Shown here piece after piece: positions 63,011-64,000 of a stretch of 64,000 nt of DNA (within the stretch, counting starts at the first letter, position 1; each line of letters opens with the position of its first letter). This DNA is from an uncultured bacterium (GTDB lineage Bacteria; CSSED10-310; CALFER01): assembly GCA_937951895.1 (NCBI GenBank), contig CALFER010000021.1:1-64000 (forward strand), in the 5' to 3' direction. The position numbers and the translations under genes are program-made. The notes under the pieces are model-generated. The model was not told the origin of the DNA and did no database searches. It saw only the letters and a list, made by a program, of their open reading frames with translations.

Positions 63011-63153
63011 GGGGTGAACTCCTCATCAGGCAGGTGAATGGTCCAACGAGCCGGACAGGTAATATCGTATCATAATCGGCAAGCAGAGAACAAAAGATAG
63101 CCGTTTGGCGGAGCCGTCATCGGGTCAGCACGACTCTGATCGTTCATTTGATC

Positions 63154-63182
63154 TTGACCTGCCGGAACGATTCGTGTTTAAT
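63154..63182 (+). promoter_or_regulatory. tRNA-Leu promoter
   Basis: TTGACC (63154-63159), 17-bp spacer, TTTAAT (63177-63182). The tRNA begins 24 bp after the -10. Confidence 0.7.
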
Positions 63183-63205
63183 CGGTGCATCGTCCAGGGG
63201 GACGC

Positions 63206-63291
63206 GCCGGAGTGATGGAACTGGCAGACGTGCGGGACTCAAAATCCCGTGTTCCTTACGGAACGTGTGGGTTCGATTCCCACCTCCGGCA
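63206..63291 (+). tRNA. tRNA-Leu (anticodon CAA)
   Basis: An 86-nt class II tRNA. Acceptor arms GCCGGAG and CTCCGGC pair fully, with discriminator A at 63291. The anticodon loop CTCAAAA is closed by GGGA/TCCC and gives CAA (reads UUG). A long variable arm (tgttccttacggaacg) forms a hairpin, and the T arm is GTGGG-TTCGATT-CCCAC. CCA is not encoded. Confidence 0.97.
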
Positions 63292-63349
63292 TCCAATAAA
63301 GAAGAAGTTTCTCAAGTGAACGATTGGCTGATGACTCGTGTGCGTACAG

Positions 63350-63379
63350 TTGACGGTATAATCGGTTATCCGGTAGAAT
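63350..63379 (+). promoter_or_regulatory. Promoter of the right-end beta-helix gene
   Basis: TTGACG (63350-63355), 18-bp spacer, TAGAAT (63374-63379), 37 bp before the start codon at 63416. Confidence 0.6.
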
Positions 63380-63415
63380 TCTAGTAGATTCAACTGAATT
63401 CACAGGAGGGGAACC

Positions 63416-64000
63416 ATGACAGCAACTTCGTGCATGCGAAAATCTGACTGTATCCTGATCCTGATCTGTATACTCTTCGGAACACCAGCGTTCGGTGAAA
63501 CTCACGTCGGAGGAACGATCTCGGGGAACGTCACCTGGGACCCGTCCGGGAATCCGTACATCACGGATTCATCGGTGACAATCGCCGGAGGGGCGACGCT
63601 GACGATCTCACCGGGAGTCATCATTCGATTCAGCGGAGCTCATGCCTTGACTGTCAATGGAACGCTCCATGCAGTCGGTGAAGAATCGAATGTCATCACG
63701 TTCACATCGGATCAGGCATCACCCGGTCCGGGGGACTGGCTCTACATCTACTTCAATCAGACAAGCACGAATTCATCGCTTGAATACTGCCTGATCGAAT
63801 ATGGCGGATACTCGAATTCATCAACAATCTACTGTTATCAGACATCACCCATCATCCGTCACAACACGATCCACCAGCTTTCCTCAACCGCCATATATGT
63901 CAACTGGCCTGCCTACCCGGTCATCGACGACAACACGATCAGTAATTGTGGAGGCACGGCGATCTACCTGGCAGACCAGTTCAATTCCAATCTCCAGGTG
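63416..64000 (+). CDS. Secreted right-handed beta-helix protein (3' end beyond window)
   Basis: An open frame of 195 codons runs off the window edge. It has a signal peptide (about 1-28, LILICILFGTPAFGE). The sequence then runs GTISGNVTWDPSGNPYIT, SVTIAGGATLTISPGVIIRF and LTVNGTLHAVG, the typical cap of parallel beta-helix surface proteins, followed by coils such as LEYCLIEYGGYSNSST and IIRHNTIHQLSSTAI. The start ATG has aggagggg. Whether it ends in the shared C-terminal domain cannot be seen. Confidence 0.85.
   Translation, partial: MTATSCMRKSDCILILICILFGTPAFGETHVGGTISGNVTWDPSGNPYITDSSVTIAGGATLTISPGVIIRFSGAHALTVNGTLHAVGEESNVITFTSDQASPGPGDWLYIYFNQTSTNSSLEYCLIEYGGYSNSSTIYCYQTSPIIRHNTIHQLSSTAIYVNWPAYPVIDDNTISNCGGTAIYLADQFNSNLQV

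Overview
The window looks like a chromosomal segment of a Gram-negative bacterium from a poorly sampled lineage. A TamB/Omp85 pair shows an outer membrane. An oxygen-sensitive hybrid cluster protein (Hcp) with its ferredoxin points to anaerobic or nitrosative-stress physiology. Most of the DNA is GC-rich with dense genes. The left 1.6 kb (an integron-type integrase) and the region around 35.8-36.6 kb are visibly AT-richer. I cannot assign a phylum from sequence alone. The many long secreted proteins with Pro/Thr linkers resemble those of uncultured candidate phyla. No rRNA and no CRISPR array are present. One tRNA (Leu, anticodon CAA) lies near the right end.

Layout. 0.25-1.6 kb: integron integrase; any cassette array would lie to the left, outside the window. 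1.8-4.4 kb: hcp and its ferredoxin behind a perfect FNR/HcpR-type palindrome. 4.4-11.5 kb: three secreted proteins on the minus strand. The middle one is a thioredoxin-fold protein interrupted by an in-frame UGA exactly where the first catalytic Cys should be (UxxC), followed by a SECIS-like hairpin, so it is a probable exported selenoprotein. 11.7-19.8 kb: signalling block with a Crp/Fnr regulator, an HD-GYP response regulator, a single-domain receiver, a PAS histidine kinase and a large Ser/Thr kinase-ATPase-TPR protein. 19.8-22.2 kb: two adjacent paralogues that read as divergent proteasome-fold Ntn hydrolases, preceded by a small zinc-ribbon protein. 22.4-28.8 kb: housekeeping genes (ndk, tag, lipA, a GT9 glycosyltransferase), a YjdF-like membrane protein and a C2H2 zinc-finger protein. 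28.9-34.1 kb: two tandem beta-propeller secreted proteins and a propeller-rhodanese fusion. 34.2-35.8 kb: TspO and an ArsR-type operon with a near-perfect 34-bp operator. 36-39.6 kb: giant surface protein with a CTERM-like tail and a strong terminator. 39.7-46.5 kb: tamB and an Omp85 gene. 46.5-50.6 kb: second Ser/Thr kinase and a DUF4397 protein. 50.7-53 kb: three copies of a MITE-like palindromic repeat. 53-60.7 kb: methyltransferase, RidA, a gingipain-type (C25) peptidase, an ABC-F ATPase and ArfB. 60.8-64 kb: transglutaminase-like secreted protein, tRNA-Leu, and the start of another beta-helix protein.

The unifying theme is a set of nine exported proteins of unrelated N-terminal architecture (FG-GAP propeller, selenoredoxin, beta-helix, BNR propellers, propeller-rhodanese, C25 peptidase, transglutaminase). 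They share a homologous C-terminal domain of about 110 residues, usually after a Pro/Thr linker. This domain behaves like a sorting or anchoring module and may define an undescribed surface-display route. The selenoredoxin and the proteasome-like pair are the other two signals most worth following.
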